Positions 33,101 through 43,639 of a DNA stretch of 64,000 nt are shown here, piece after piece (position 1 is the first letter of the stretch; every line of letters starts with the position of its first letter). Source of the DNA: Hemicordylus capensis (taxonomy: Eukaryota; Chordata; Lepidosauria; Squamata; Cordylidae); the NCBI RefSeq assembly GCF_027244095.1, contig NC_069658.1:263570687-263634686 (forward strand). The letters run 5' to 3'. Below the pieces are notes generated by a model. It worked only from the letters and a program-made list of their open reading frames with translations, did not search any database and had not been told where the DNA came from. Made by a program: the position numbers and the translations under genes.

Positions 33101-33271
33101 GACTTAAAAGATCAACAGCCTGGAGATTTTTGAAAATGTCTGCAAGCCTGTGGATAGGGGTGACCTGGTAGACATTGTACAGTTGAAGACAAAGTCCCTC
33201 ACCATAGGCTCTTGAATAAACTTAGAAGTCACTGGATATGAGGTTGGGTCCTCTTATTAACAGGTATCTAA
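30198..33271. other. Intergenic, about 3 kb; possible old LTR remnant near 32020-32660
   Basis: No gene supported. A hAT-like left end CAGTGGCATAACCCTAATTG occurs at 30474 without a clear partner. The stretch from TGTCAGGACCCACCC (about 32026), with a TATA-like CTATATAGCC near 32398, resembles a degraded LTR (fossil, low confidence). Confidence 0.45.
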
Positions 33272-33925
33272 AGCAGGGGTGGAGCCACTATTGGGCAAAC
33301 AGGTTCAAAGAACCCAGGCTGCCACCAATCAAGGGACATGCCTCAAAGGCCTGACACACACCCCACGTCTGTGTTGGCAGCGCAGGCTGGAGTGGCTTTA
33401 AAGGCAGGGAGAGCCATTCCGGCTGCATTGCCAATGCGTTGTGCGCTGATCTCCGTCCCAAATGTGGCCGTGTGGCCCCATTTGGGAATGAAATCGGCCC
33501 ACACTGCATTGGCAGCACGGGCTAGAGCAAAACTCCCAAGGCCTTTAAAGGCAGGGAGCGCCGCTCCTGGCCTCGCTGCCAACGCAAGGAGTGGGGCTGA
33601 TCTCCCTCCCAAACGGGGCCACATGGCCCCATTTGGGAGGGAGATCAGTGCACAACACATTGGCAGTGCAGCCGGAACAGCTCTCCCTGCCTTTAAAGCC
33701 ACTCCAGCCTGTGCTGCCCAACACAGTGCGAGCCAATCTCCCTTCCAAACGGAGCTGCGCGGCCCCGTTTGGGAGGTAAACCATGTCCCCGTGCCTGACA
33801 CTAGACGTGGTGGCTTGGCTAGCCAGCCCCTGCATCTGGCGTCTGATGTCAGACGCAGAGGGTGGGGCCAGGGGGCCATGGCGGCGGCAGAACATGGGCC
33901 GCCGCCAGCCTCGCTCTGTGCCTGA
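33272..33925. repeat. GC-rich foldback element
   Basis: The end CAGGGGTGGAGCCACTATTG is hAT-like. The arms about 33370-33490 (GCTGGAGTGGCTTTAAAGGC) and 33600-33735 (GCCTTTAAAGCCACTCCAGC) are reverse complements. The right part with GATGTCAGACGCAGAGGGTG resembles 54200-54370. Several open frames here are artefacts of symmetry and GC content. Confidence 0.65.
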
Positions 33926-35590
33926 TCTAAAGGACAGGAAGCAAAGAATGGGGCAGTTGGGCATTAGGGAACATGTCTGTTTCTTCATGAGCAAATATGA
34001 GTCAGCAAGAGAGAGGAGATGAGTCTTCTTGTACTCTATACTAACCCTAACCGGCTCTGGTCAGTGACCATAAATAGATTGAACTGAACCTTTTCCACAG
34101 GTTGGTTCTTTTTAAAATGAATTAATTAAATCTTCAAAATTTGGAAGTAGAGCAAGTGTTCAAATCTCCTGTTCTGACAACTTGAATTGTTATGTACTCG
34201 GATGCTAGTTTAACTTTTGGTTCAGCATGCACATGACTGCCCCCTGCAGTTTAGGATGAACTCTGCAGACTAGAGCTTTTTCAGATGGTGACTTTACTTT
34301 GGGAGGGTGGGTGTGCGTTCACATATCAGCCAGATTTACCCCAAAGTCCATGCAATATTTCAGAGACAAGTTCACAAATGATTTGGGTTTTTCCTTCTGT
34401 ATTGGAACCTAGCCCAATTTATGTCCACAGTAAAAAAAAAATCCTCTTTTTGTATCGGAGTATCTGTTATGCCCCAAACTTGCAGCAAAGCCTCACGGGA
34501 AACCCGCAGAGGCGCTCTCTCCCCTGGGCCTCTGGGCCAAAGTCCAGGGCCTCCACAACCCCTGGGGCCCCCCAAATCCTCTTTAGTCTGTCCTGGGTAG
34601 TGTGGTTGCCCGGCAGAGCATGATGATGCTTAATTTGCAGGGGAGAAGGGCCTGCAAAGGCCTTTAGTCCAGGCTTCAAAATTACCTAGGTGCGCCTCTG
34701 GAAACCTGCTGCAAAGCTTGCTGTCTGAAAAGCCTCCAGGAGTTTCCCAGACAGCAGGCCTTACTGTAGGATTAAGAGGGGTGAAGTACAGCACATTAGG
34801 GATATTTCAAAGTTTTTACCCCAGACATAAATCGGGCTAATAAGCACCAATGTGCAATGAAAAAAGTAAATCATGCATGGAGTGCTCCTGGATAGCTCAA
34901 AGAGACTTCAACTTAAATATGGATATGGGAACGCACACCTGCTCTTCCAGTGTAAAATCACCATCTGGGAACTCTCCAATGCTGTGTTCTGTCCTAAATG
35001 TTGCCTATCTGTAACATGGACCTACATGCACGTTCATACTCTCCACTTAAAGAAAGTGTCTTGGGAATATAGTGCTTTTCCACTCTTCTTCACTTTATTG
35101 GATTAAACCTTGATCTCGTATGTTGATCTGGAGCCCTGGAAGTGATGTTTTCCATCAGCAAAATCAGGCTCTTTAATTATGCTTGTCCAGAATGCTCACT
35201 ATCCACAGAGTCAACAGGTAATGTCTTACCTGTTTCAAATTGCTTTCTTCCTAAAGGGGAGAAACATGATCCTATATACTGCTTTTAAAAGAAATCAAAA
35301 TCAAAATAATCAAATGAATATCCAACACTGAAATAACATTGCAATCAGCTCAGTTCAGAAAAGGATTTCACTTTTCTCCACCCACCCAGGCCCTTCTCTG
35401 CCAAGGGATTTAATGCTAATTCGTTATTCAATATTATTTTACTAATTTTCTGTCTCAAATTCAGATCCAACATTACGATGCACAGCTCTCACAAACAAAA
35501 AGTGAGCTACTAAATGCCTTCTGTTACACAACTTATTTTATATTGTGATTAGCTATAAGAATGTTTTCAAACTAGGAACTATAAAACATT
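33926..35590. other. Intergenic; contains a small hAT MITE
   Basis: Apart from the element at 34507-34700, I see no gene or clear repeat before the tRNA gene. Confidence 0.55.
34507..34700. mobile_element. Small hAT MITE, 194 bp (family C), copy 1
   Basis: The ends CAGAGGCGCTC and GTGCGCCTCTG are flanked by the 8-mers GAAACCCG (34499-34506) and GAAACCTG (34701-34708), one mismatch. It is closely similar to 39362-39563. Confidence 0.9.
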
Positions 35591-35662
35591 TTCCCTGACC
35601 GGGAATCGAACCCGGGCCGCGGCGGTGAGAGCGCCGAATCCTAACCACTAGACCACCAGGGA
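35591..35662 (-). tRNA. tRNA-Glu(CTC): tRNA-Glu (CTC)
   Basis: The minus strand reads TCCCTGGTGGTCTAGTGGTT, then an anticodon loop CTCTCAC within CGGCG/CGCCG, then the B box GGTTCGATTCC and a closing acceptor TCAGGGA. The 72-nt gene forms a full cloverleaf. Anticodon CTC decodes GAG. A TTTT run (ATGTTTTATAG) follows and can end polymerase III transcription. The body is identical to the gene at 48431-48502, but flanks differ. Confidence 0.97.
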
Positions 35663-36960
35663 AACTATAAAGAAAGCTTTTAATGCATTGTCTATGTCAG
35701 TATTGTGTCATATTTCTTTTTTAATTCTTGACACACAAAAGCCTTGAGGCTTGACGAAATAAAACTCCCCATACGTGGAATTGTCCTGTTCGATAAGCAA
35801 CAACAAAATCCCGCCAAACGGCGGCCATCAACTGTAAGCTTGCTTTCTTTTCTAGCTAGTTAAAGCTTCACGAGAAACCTTGACACTTCGCACTCCCTAA
35901 GCTAAAGTATCCGCTTCCACTCCTGCTTAGCTCTCTACAGGACGAGATATTATAGTGAATTTATAGGTGAAACAAGGAATTTTCCAAAAAATTGCGAACA
36001 TAACCACATAGTTAACCAAGTGCTAAGTTAACAAATATAGGAAAGCGGTTTTTTATTTATGAGATCTTTACCTTTGCGGTCTGCAAATAGACATAATTTC
36101 CGCGGAGGAAATGTGTGGGCAGGGTGGGAGAGGGAGAGAAAGGACTGGGCTAATTGTGCGAAAGGAAACGGGAAAGGATGTTGATTTGAACCTGTGCTCT
36201 TCCATATGAAGAGCAAAAGACGACTCAGTTCAACAGCTTGACGCTTAGCGTACTCCACATGGTATTGCAAGACGGGGCAAGTGCGCGCAAAGTAATCTAA
36301 GCGCTGTTCTCAAAGCTATTTATTTGATATCCCAGACTGGCTTTGCTGGTGGCCACGTTTAGAAAACGAGAAAAAGTCAAACAAGTCAATCGAGTCAGCC
36401 AGCAATCGAGAGGGGCAGGATGGTGCTCCTCAGTGCTTCACCAGAGACGGCCGTTCTCATTCCTAAAAGCAAGAAGACCGATGAATCGAGGGAGGTAAAG
36501 CATCACGTCTCCATCTGCAACAAGAGTTGCCTTGCGGAAGCAACTTGAAGCCAAGGTGCATGTGGTTTATCTCAATTCTCCACATCTCTGGGTTCCTTCT
36601 TGGCGATCCCGCGATCCTGTCTGAAAGATTAAAACAGATCTGGCAAGATCGTTGTAACCAGCTTTTCTAAACGCTTAGACCAACATCAGCCCTACGCGTA
36701 CTATAGCATCATCAGCTTCACAACCTGAGAGGAAGTCATATATATTGGCAATATAATATTTCCGCCCAGTCCCCACCTCTTACTCGAACGCCTCTGATTG
36801 GTGATTTGTGCGGACATGGCTCCTTTAGCCAATCACATAAAGGACTAATTATTACATATTTCGACAAATATTACCCGGCAACGTAGGCGGGGTAAATTAG
36901 ACCGACAGGAGGAGCGCTTCAGCTCTGTAAGCAATTAAAAACCTAAACAGAACTCCCTGG
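35663..36960. other. Intergenic, unique-looking; CCAAT-containing region near 36770-36860
   Basis: CpG is more frequent than nearby. Opposed CCAAT motifs occur (CTGATTGGTGATTTG near 36795 and AGCCAATCACATAAAGG near 36828), with TATA-like words. It could be a promoter, but I find no gene that it would serve. Confidence 0.35.
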
Positions 36961-37319
36961 ATATTTGTTAAATCATCTGGGCAGTAACGGTGCCTTTTGC
37001 ACGATCTGTGCAGCACCTACCACATACCTGGCCACAGTGCATATGGTAGTTATTACTGGTATTAGTACCTGAACCTTGCCTAACTTTTTGTAAGCACAAA
37101 AAAAGTGAAGGGCTGCATCAATATTCATAGAACTGAATGTCTCCATGGGAAATGTGGGCAATACTGGCCAGTTCTCCTTGGAGACCTATATTTTCAAGGG
37201 ATAACTTAAAAGTTCAATTATCCGGTTTCTATTTAAGATTATGCCACTTGTGTGTCTATTAACATCTTATATAACTAGGTTTACAGTCACTAACCATCCT
37301 ACCTATCTAACCCATCCTA

Positions 37320-37370
37320 GTCTAGATAGGCCTTGGGCCTGATCCAGCAAGGCTGTTCTCATGTTCTTAA
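37320..37370 (+). mobile_element. CR1 3' terminal scrap
   Basis: The words TAGGCCTTGGGCCTGATCCA and GGCTGTTCTCATGTTCTTAA are the last 50 bp of a CR1 LINE. Confidence 0.7.
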
Positions 37371-37434
37371 CCAGAATTCCCAGATTTTACTTTTTAAAAA
37401 TACATACACTTGAATAAAGTTCTTAAAATCATGA

Positions 37435-37440
37435 TTTATT
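37435..37440 (-). terminator. Polyadenylation signal of H2B-like gene 1
   Basis: TTTATT on plus is AATAAA on minus, about 470 bp past the stop. The same site is at 42095-42100 and 51863-51868 in the paralogues. No histone 3' stem-loop was seen, so these mRNAs are probably polyadenylated. Confidence 0.7.
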
Positions 37441-37912
37441 GGAAGAAGGGAATATAAAGCTGCTAAAATCCTGTTTAAACGGAATAAAGATAATCTATGG
37501 TGCATCTTTTTCTTTCAGAAACCACCTCACAGCAATCCTTTCAGTCCTATCTTGTTTTTCTTATCATGGCTATTCTTTTCAGTCTCCGCTGCTTTTTATG
37601 GTAATGGGAAATCTCAAATATATGGAGTCCATGGTTGCTTCCTTTCCACTGTCAGTATCTCTGGCAGACTTCCTAGAAGAGCCGTGATCCTTCAGTGCAT
37701 CCCATAAACCTCATGCCTGTTTGGGAATAAAGATTGTTGGAGGTGACGCCGGTGTCTCAAAATGAAAGTAGTAAATTCCAGGATTGCTTGTACATATTAA
37801 TGGCAGCAAAATATTTTAAAGTCTCTTGAAGATTAGGATCTTTCTCAGGGCAATGTTTGTTCCTCTCCCTGTTGGAGTGCACCCAGGGAGAAAGAAGGTG
37901 AGAGACGTTCCT

Positions 37913-38389
37913 CTAAGCACAATTGGGGCTGGGGCTGGGGCTGGGGCTAGGGCTGGTATTAGTGTGGGTGGGAGGGGCTTCTTCAGCCATGTGCTTGGCC
38001 AGCTCCTTTGCCATAGCATCTTTCAAGGCCGTTTGGACATGGGTGCAGCTGATGTCGGAGGGCTCGCTCTTCTGGGTCAAGGTCTGGACCTCGGTTGCCA
38101 CGTGGTCATATAGGTCTGTCAACAAGGTCTTCATCAGGCCCCTTGCCTTGGCCTCCATACGCACCTTGGGCATCTGTCGCAGGATCTTGGACGCAAAGAG
38201 TCTCGGCGAACAGATCTTTGGCTGCTCTGTGCTCACTGCCTTGGCTTTGTGCTTCAGACGAGACTGGAGCTTTTTCTGTTTTCGAGGCTGGAACTTCATC
38301 TGCTTCCGTTTAGCCAGCTGATGTTTTTTCTGGGGCTTCCTTCCCTTCACAGCCTTGGCTTTCTTCTTGCCTTGCTGTTTGGCAGCCAT
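37913..38389 (-). CDS. H2B-like histone-fold protein 1, 158 aa, single exon
   Basis: This is probably a nuclear chromatin protein of the H2B class, perhaps germline. Residues 1-60 are a Lys/Arg/Gln-rich tail (MAAKQQGKKKAKAVKGRKPQ). The histone fold spans about 63-135: RLFASKILRQMPKVRMEAKA, then LMKTLLTDLYDHVATEV, SDISCTHVQTALKDAM and AKELAKH. It aligns with canonical H2B from YIYKVLKQVHP to GELAKHAVSEG. The C-terminal H2B tail with its ubiquitinated Lys is replaced by a short THTN(TSP)(SP)n...NCA end, encoded by a GGGGCT repeat. The start is fixed by the paralogues. The upstream TATA, octamer and CCAAT are listed separately. No disabling change. It is nearest in sequence to gene 3 (about ten changes in 138 aligned residues). 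The exact variant class is not recognised. Confidence 0.85.
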   Translation of the reverse strand: MAAKQQGKKKAKAVKGRKPQKKHQLAKRKQMKFQPRKQKKLQSRLKHKAKAVSTEQPKICSPRLFASKILRQMPKVRMEAKARGLMKTLLTDLYDHVATEVQTLTQKSEPSDISCTHVQTALKDAMAKELAKHMAEEAPPTHTNTSPSPSPSPSPNCA

Positions 38390-38444
38390 GGTTCTGTGCT
38401 TTTCTCCTCAAGCCCGTGTCTTCAAGTGTCACCAGGCATGGTCA

Positions 38445-38496
38445 ATTATAGATAACAGGATGCAAATGAAGGGCCTGCACAGAGTGTGCTGATTGG
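38445..38496 (-). promoter_or_regulatory. H2B-type promoter of gene 1: TATA, octamer, CCAAT
   Basis: On the minus strand: TATAAT (38445-38450), octamer ATTTGCAT (38460-38467) and CCAAT (38492-38496). The gaps are 9 bp and 24 bp. The octamer is the classical Oct-1 element of H2B promoters. Confidence 0.8.
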
Positions 38497-38810
38497 GTGG
38501 CATTTGCCTGGATTGTAACCAAGGAACCATTGTTATGTTGAATGTGATTATGACCTACTCTTTGCTGTAATCCAGTTATTTATTTCTGTAGAATGTTCAT
38601 TTGCTGCCTTTCCAAAATAAAAAAAAATAAAAAATTGCAGTGCTAAAATAGAGCAATGAAAAGCCTAAAGTGATATTCTGTCTAGAGGTTTTTGCTGCAG
38701 TTTATCTTCTCCTCTCATTCTTTTAGCAGAACATTCCTTGAGTCTTTTAGGCCTCTGGACAGAAGCATCAACTGGCTCTGTCTTTCAGAATCAGCATTTT
38801 CATGTCAAAT

Positions 38811-38817
<7 letters not shown>

Positions 38818-38847
<30 letters not shown>
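38818..38847. repeat. (CT)n microsatellite
   Basis: A run of TCTCTCTC of about 30 bp, immediately before the decayed gene unit at 38848. Confidence 0.9.
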
Positions 38848-38852
<5 letters not shown>

Positions 38853-39780
38853 TTGCTTCCTTTCCACTGTCAGTTAGTATCCCTGGTAGACTCCATAGAA
38901 GAGCAGTGGTCCTTCAGTGCATCCCATAAACACTGGAGTTGGTTGCAGGAGATGCTGGGGGAAAGCAGGTGTAAAAAAATCCCCCTCCCAGCACTCTGGT
39001 CTCTGCTATTGCCTCACTAGTCCTGCAAAGGCCACAAGGAATTAACCCACCTCCCTACCACCCACCACCTTAGCAGTGTGTTGCCAACTATCAGGCCTGA
39101 GCAACACAAGATTTTGTGTCCAAAGAGAGCATGCATTTATGATGACTGTCAGTTCTGCCACTCATTGATTACTAGCAGACTGCACCTTTGCATTTCTAGT
39201 TTTGCAATGAAAAGCTGCCTCCAAAGGATGGCGCAACCACCACAATCCCTGGCATATTATAAGAAAATGAAAAAGTACTTTATCAAGCTTAAACCTGGCT
39301 ATCAGCTGCCCCAAGATCTGGTTTTCTACATGAGAACAAAGTCAAACGAGCAGCAGATGGGCAGAGGCGCTCCTCTTACCCCTGGACTTTGGGGCCGAAT
39401 TCCAGAGCCAACACAGCCCCGGGGGGGCGGGGGCCAAATCCTCTTTAGTCTGTCCCAAGTGGTGTGGTCACCTGGCGGAGCATGATAATACTTAATTTGC
39501 AGGGGAAGGGGGCCTCCAAAGGTCTTTTGGTCCAGGCTCCAAAATTACCCAGGGGCATCTCTCCAGATGGGCATCTGCAGCCTTTCCTAGAGAGTCCAAA
39601 GGCACGCCTAATGGTGGTGATAGAGTGCCAGTCACTCCATGCTGCTGTGCCTGTGACTGATCTGCAGCAGTTTGCTGCTGCAGATCATGCCATGAAAATG
39701 TTCACCTGATAAGTGTAGGGCAGGCTGCTGTTAAAGGCACAGTAGCAAGACCAGGTGGAAGTTGGGCCATCCTAATCCTT
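38848..39780 (-). pseudogene. Decayed H2B-like gene unit (flanks only)
   Basis: The segment 38848-38935 (GGTTGCTTCCTTTCCACTGT, CAGTGCATCCCATAAAC) matches the 3' untranslated part of gene 1 at 37630-37710. The segments 39180-39360 and 39570-39780 (GCATTTCTAGTTTTGCAATG; CTGCTGTTAAAGGCACAGTA) match the upstream flanks of genes 3 and 2 (near 52990 and 43500-43620). No histone-fold coding sequence remains between them. A unit has therefore lost its gene. A hAT MITE (39362-39563) sits inside. Confidence 0.65.
39362..39563. mobile_element. Small hAT MITE, 202 bp (family C), copy 2
   Basis: The left end is CAGAGGCGCTCC and the right end GGGGCATCTCTC, with a perfect 8-bp duplication CAGATGGG (39354-39361 and 39564-39571). 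Interior words TCCTCTTTAGTCTGTCC and CTTAATTTGCAGGGG match copy 1. Confidence 0.9.
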
Positions 39781-42060
39781 GCTCTGATACAGTAAACCAA
39801 TTTTTACTTTGGTTTGTGAGACAGACCTCAAAATTAAATTTCTAAATTATAATGTGTTTTTCTCTGTTGTGATTTTTGTTTTATGAATTTTAAATGTTTT
39901 ATATTTTATATTATGTTTTAATTTGTGCACCGCCTAGAGATTTCTATATCAGGCAGTATAAAAATTCAATAAATAAATCTGCCATCACATGCTGAAAGAA
40001 AAACCCTAGCTATGCATGGATCCTTAAGTGAAAGTGTCCCTCATTTCCAAATTCAATTCCCATTTTTAAAGAACCAAGAATGATGGCATTCTTTGCATTG
40101 GCTATCATTGGAATGACACTAGCAAACCCTCTGACAAGCATCCCATAAATCACAGTGCACAGTTTTCCTGATAGGTACAAATTTTGGCTGCTGCTATCAC
40201 CTGAATACGAATACAAATATTTATATACTGCTTTTCAACAAAAGTCCACAAAGCAGTTTACATAGAAAAATAAATGGTAAATAAAATGGTTCCCTGTCCC
40301 CAAAGGAGGAAGCTATTCCATAATGGTGCTAATTATTCTAAAAAAGCAACATACGATCTCCAAGAAGGTTTATATTGCACATATCAACAGCATCAGGGCT
40401 TTCTTTCCCACTTCTTGGCTGCAGTTCCTCATCAAACAAGAACAAGGAGGGCCTTTCTTGGAATGAGTCTGTGTGGGAAAGTGCATTCAATGGTAGCTTG
40501 TGCTTCCACAGGGATTCCACATGCACTTTCTTTGTGGGAAGAAATTGTCTTTAGCATGGAGTGCTTTTCCAACTTTATCATATCAAATTAAAACTTCTGA
40601 GGTCTGAATCCCAGAAAACTGTTTTCCTTCTCCTCAAAATCATGCTTTTAATTATGTTTGCACAGAGTATCCCTTAGGAGTCCACAATCTATTGCCTGGC
40701 TAGGACAAATTGTTTTCTTCCTTTTAGAGGCAAGAAAGATAATCCTATGGACTGCATGCTCACTTGTGCTAAATTTTTAATTCTTTTAAAGTTGTAATCT
40801 TTTAATTGTTTTAATGTGTACTGTTTTTATTGTAAACCGCCCAGAGACATAAGATTTGGGCAGTATATAAATCTGTTAAATAAATACAATTATTCCAAGC
40901 ATAGAATTGGCCTTTTTCACAGCTTCTGCACATTGTGTACATTGGGAATTGTCGTTCAACAGTTGGAGAACCAAGGTTGCCTACCCTGTCCAAACTCAGC
41001 TAGAAATTATATTCTAGGGGCATTTAAACATGATGGATGTAAATGGATGTAACCGCCCTGTGCCATTTTTGGAAGGGCAGTATAGAAATCAAATGAATGA
41101 ATGAATGAATGAATGAATGTTGCTTCTTGTCAATTTAAGGGAAAACCTCAGATCACCCATTTGCCCTTTTTGCCCAACAGGATGTGCTCTTCAAAATATG
41201 TCCATATATCCTGCTTGCCACCACTGCCATCTCTTCCTGCTCTTCAAGTGAGCAACTGTTACATCATTTCCCTAGTCCACCCATGTCACTAAAACCTACC
41301 CCTTGCTACGCTGTTATACAGAATTAGGCAATCAAGGGTTTGCATAGCTATATAATCTCGCCAGAAAGACCTGAATAAGCATTGTGTACAGGAATTGTGA
41401 CCTGGCAAAGTTATCTAGATGGGTTATTAGAGAGCTCACATTGTCTCCTAAAGGAGTTCAGCTCTGCAACCAGATGAAAATTGAGTCATTTTTATGTCCT
41501 GTACACCACCTAGCATTGGCAATTCCTAATGCCAATGGCAGTTCTTACTGGCTTTCTCTGAATGCTCCCTAACTTTGGGGTGGTTCAGACAATTCCAGCC
41601 CCACCACACACGAAGAGGGAGCACACCAAGAGCACGCCCATGGGGAGGTCCTCCACAGACATCCCAATGCCCTCCCAATGTGTCCTTTGTTTCAAAAAGT
41701 ATTTGGAGTGTGTGTGTTTGAGGGCCATTCAGATTAGCAGCCCTCACATGTGATCAAGGGACATGCCAGTAGGGTGTCCTGATAGGCACACTCTTGGGGA
41801 GCCCTCTCTTTCTTCATGTGTGCTGAGGCTGGTATCATTTGAACCGGTTCTTTGTGTAAGGACAAAAGTGGAGAAAGTGTGCATTAGTTGCCACATAACA
41901 GAAGTGCACATCTGAAATACATTTTCAGGGCACAGCTAAACATCCATTTATTTGATTCCTCCTTAATTTATGCCAGTTATATATTTGTTCTATATTCTAC
42001 ATAACTATACTTTCAGTCGCTAACCACCCAACCAAAGCTCCCCAAATTAAACACACTACA
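39781..42060. other. Intergenic; LINE tails only
   Basis: L2-type 3' tails occur at about 39900-39975 (CACCGCCTAGAGATTTCTAT), 40780-40890 (GTAAACCGCCCAGAGACATA) and 41050-41120 (ending in AATG repeats), all plus strand. A short repeat with AACAAAAGTCCACAAAGCAG lies near 40210-40290. No gene seen. Confidence 0.65.
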
Positions 42061-42094
42061 CAGGGTTCAGTGACGAAAGCTGCAAAAATCCTGT

Positions 42095-42100
42095 TTTATT
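42095..42100 (-). terminator. Polyadenylation signal of H2B-like gene 2
   Basis: AATAAA on the minus strand about 440 bp past the stop codon, in the same aligned place as in genes 1 and 3. Confidence 0.7.
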
Positions 42101-42540
42101 GGAACAACAAGATAATAACTGACGCTTCTTTTCTTTCTGGAAACCACCTTACAAACAATTCTTTATCTTCTTTTTAAAATCATAGCTGTTCTCTTCACTC
42201 AGACCCTGCTAGTTCTGGTTTATGGAGATGGGAAATCTCTACCATATATAGTCTATACAGTCCAATAGTCACTTCCTTTCCACTTCTAGATAGTAATACA
42301 CCAACTCAGTAGAAAAGCAACAGTCCTTTAGTGCATCCATGTGTGACTGCTTGACAATGAAGGTGAGGTGGTTAGTGTCTTCAAAGGTGGTAGATTACAG
42401 GATTGGTTGGACATATCAAGGCAGCAAAATTCTTTAAACGATCTTGGCTATTAGCGTCTTTTTCAGGGCAACTTGGTCTTCTTCCTTCTTGTCCCAGTTG
42501 GAGTTCATTGAGGGAGAAGGAGAGGGGTTTCTCTATTTTT

Positions 42541-42993
42541 CTAAGCACACTGGCTGCTGACGGGCTCAGCCGATGTGTGCTTAGCCAATTCCTTTGCCAT
42601 TGCTTCTTTCAAGGCAGCTTGTACATCAGTGCAACTGATGGTGGAGGGCTGGTTCTTCTTGCTCATGGTCTCAACGTCAGTGGCAACGTGATTGTACACA
42701 TCTGTTAACAAGGTCTTCACCAAGCCCATGCTCTTGGCCTCAATGTATGCCCTTAGCACGGGCCGCAGCATCTTGGATGTGAAGAGCCTTGGCGAACAAA
42801 TCCTTATTAGTCTCCCCCTTGCTACCTTTGCATTCGGTGCCTGCTTGATCCCATGCGTAAGACAAGACTGGGGCCTCTTGCGTCTTTGAGGCTGGAGCTT
42901 CTTCTGTTTGCGTTTGGGTTGTAGGTGCTTTTTTTGGAGCTTCTTTCTCTTCAGAGCCCCGACCTTCCTTTTAACTTGTTGTTTGGCAGCCAT
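42541..42993 (-). CDS. H2B-like histone-fold protein 2, 150 aa, single exon
   Basis: The protein begins MAAKQQVKRKVGALKRKK, aligned with the starts of genes 1 and 3. The frame stays open upstream to an ATG at 43134, but that would cross the promoter, so 42993 is chosen. The tail to about residue 65 is basic. The fold follows as RLFTSKMLRPVLRAYIEAKS, LVKTLLTDVYNHVATDVETM, STISCTDVQAALKEAM and AKELAKH. It ends SSQCA, the same Cys-Ala end as its paralogues. It is the most diverged of the three close copies: several tail blocks differ while the fold and the promoter are preserved, suggesting selection on the fold. Function inferred, not shown. Confidence 0.84.
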   Translation of the reverse strand: MAAKQQVKRKVGALKRKKLQKKHLQPKRKQKKLQPQRRKRPQSCLTHGIKQAPNAKVARGRLIRICSPRLFTSKMLRPVLRAYIEAKSMGLVKTLLTDVYNHVATDVETMSKKNQPSTISCTDVQAALKEAMAKELAKHTSAEPVSSQCA

Positions 42994-43075
42994 TATTCTG
43001 TTCTGTTGTTTCTTGCCTTCTGTTCTGTTCCAGCTCCTGCCTTCAAATGTCACCAGAACTTTGCCAGCATGGTCA

Positions 43076-43127
43076 GTTATAGACAATAACATGCAAATGA
43101 AGAGTCTGCATGGCAAGTGCTGATTGG
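43076..43127 (-). promoter_or_regulatory. H2B-type promoter of gene 2: TATA, octamer, CCAAT
   Basis: TATAAC (43076-43081), octamer ATTTGCAT (43091-43098) and CCAAT (43123-43127) on the minus strand, again with gaps of 9 and 24 bp. Confidence 0.8.
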
Positions 43128-43639
43128 GTGGCATCTGTTTTCACTGTTCCTAAGGTACCATTGTTAACAGTGAATGTGATTATGACCTATTCTTTGCTAT
43201 TATCTGCTTATGACTTTTAACTAGCTCCTGCCTGAGACAGTTACACAGATTCTGACAGTTGATTTTTTTGATCAGTCTTTAAAAACTGCACATATTGATT
43301 AATTCTGAGAGAGTAAATATGAGATCCATCAAACTTAATTCTAACTATCATGCCCAGAACATTATGTTCTACACCAAAACAGGGTTTGAAGACATGTGTG
43401 ATTGGATATCATCTGTCTTTGCTTGGGATAGTCCCAGGGAGTGCTGGACTTAGATGGCATTTTGGAAAGATTGTTAACTTTTCAACCAGTCCCTTTTTCA
43501 AAATGGCTCAATCTGCAGCAATTTGCAGTTGATTAATGATTATCTCATGAAAAGCTTAACCCGCTGATTGCTGGAGAACAAGCCACTGTTAAAGGCATAA
43601 CAGCAGGCCAGCTGAAAAAATGGTCTACTTTATTAAACT

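Noticed and set aside
33338-33925. Alanine-rich open frames on both strands
   Set aside because: The region is an inverted repeat, so opposite strands give similar readings.
37923-38321. Plus-strand open frames opposite the H2B-like genes (also at 52303-52806)
   Set aside because: They are antisense shadows of the basic genes and carry no family features.
42994-43134. N-terminal extension of H2B-like gene 2
   Set aside because: It would start upstream of the octamer and TATA motifs and has no counterpart in genes 1 and 3.
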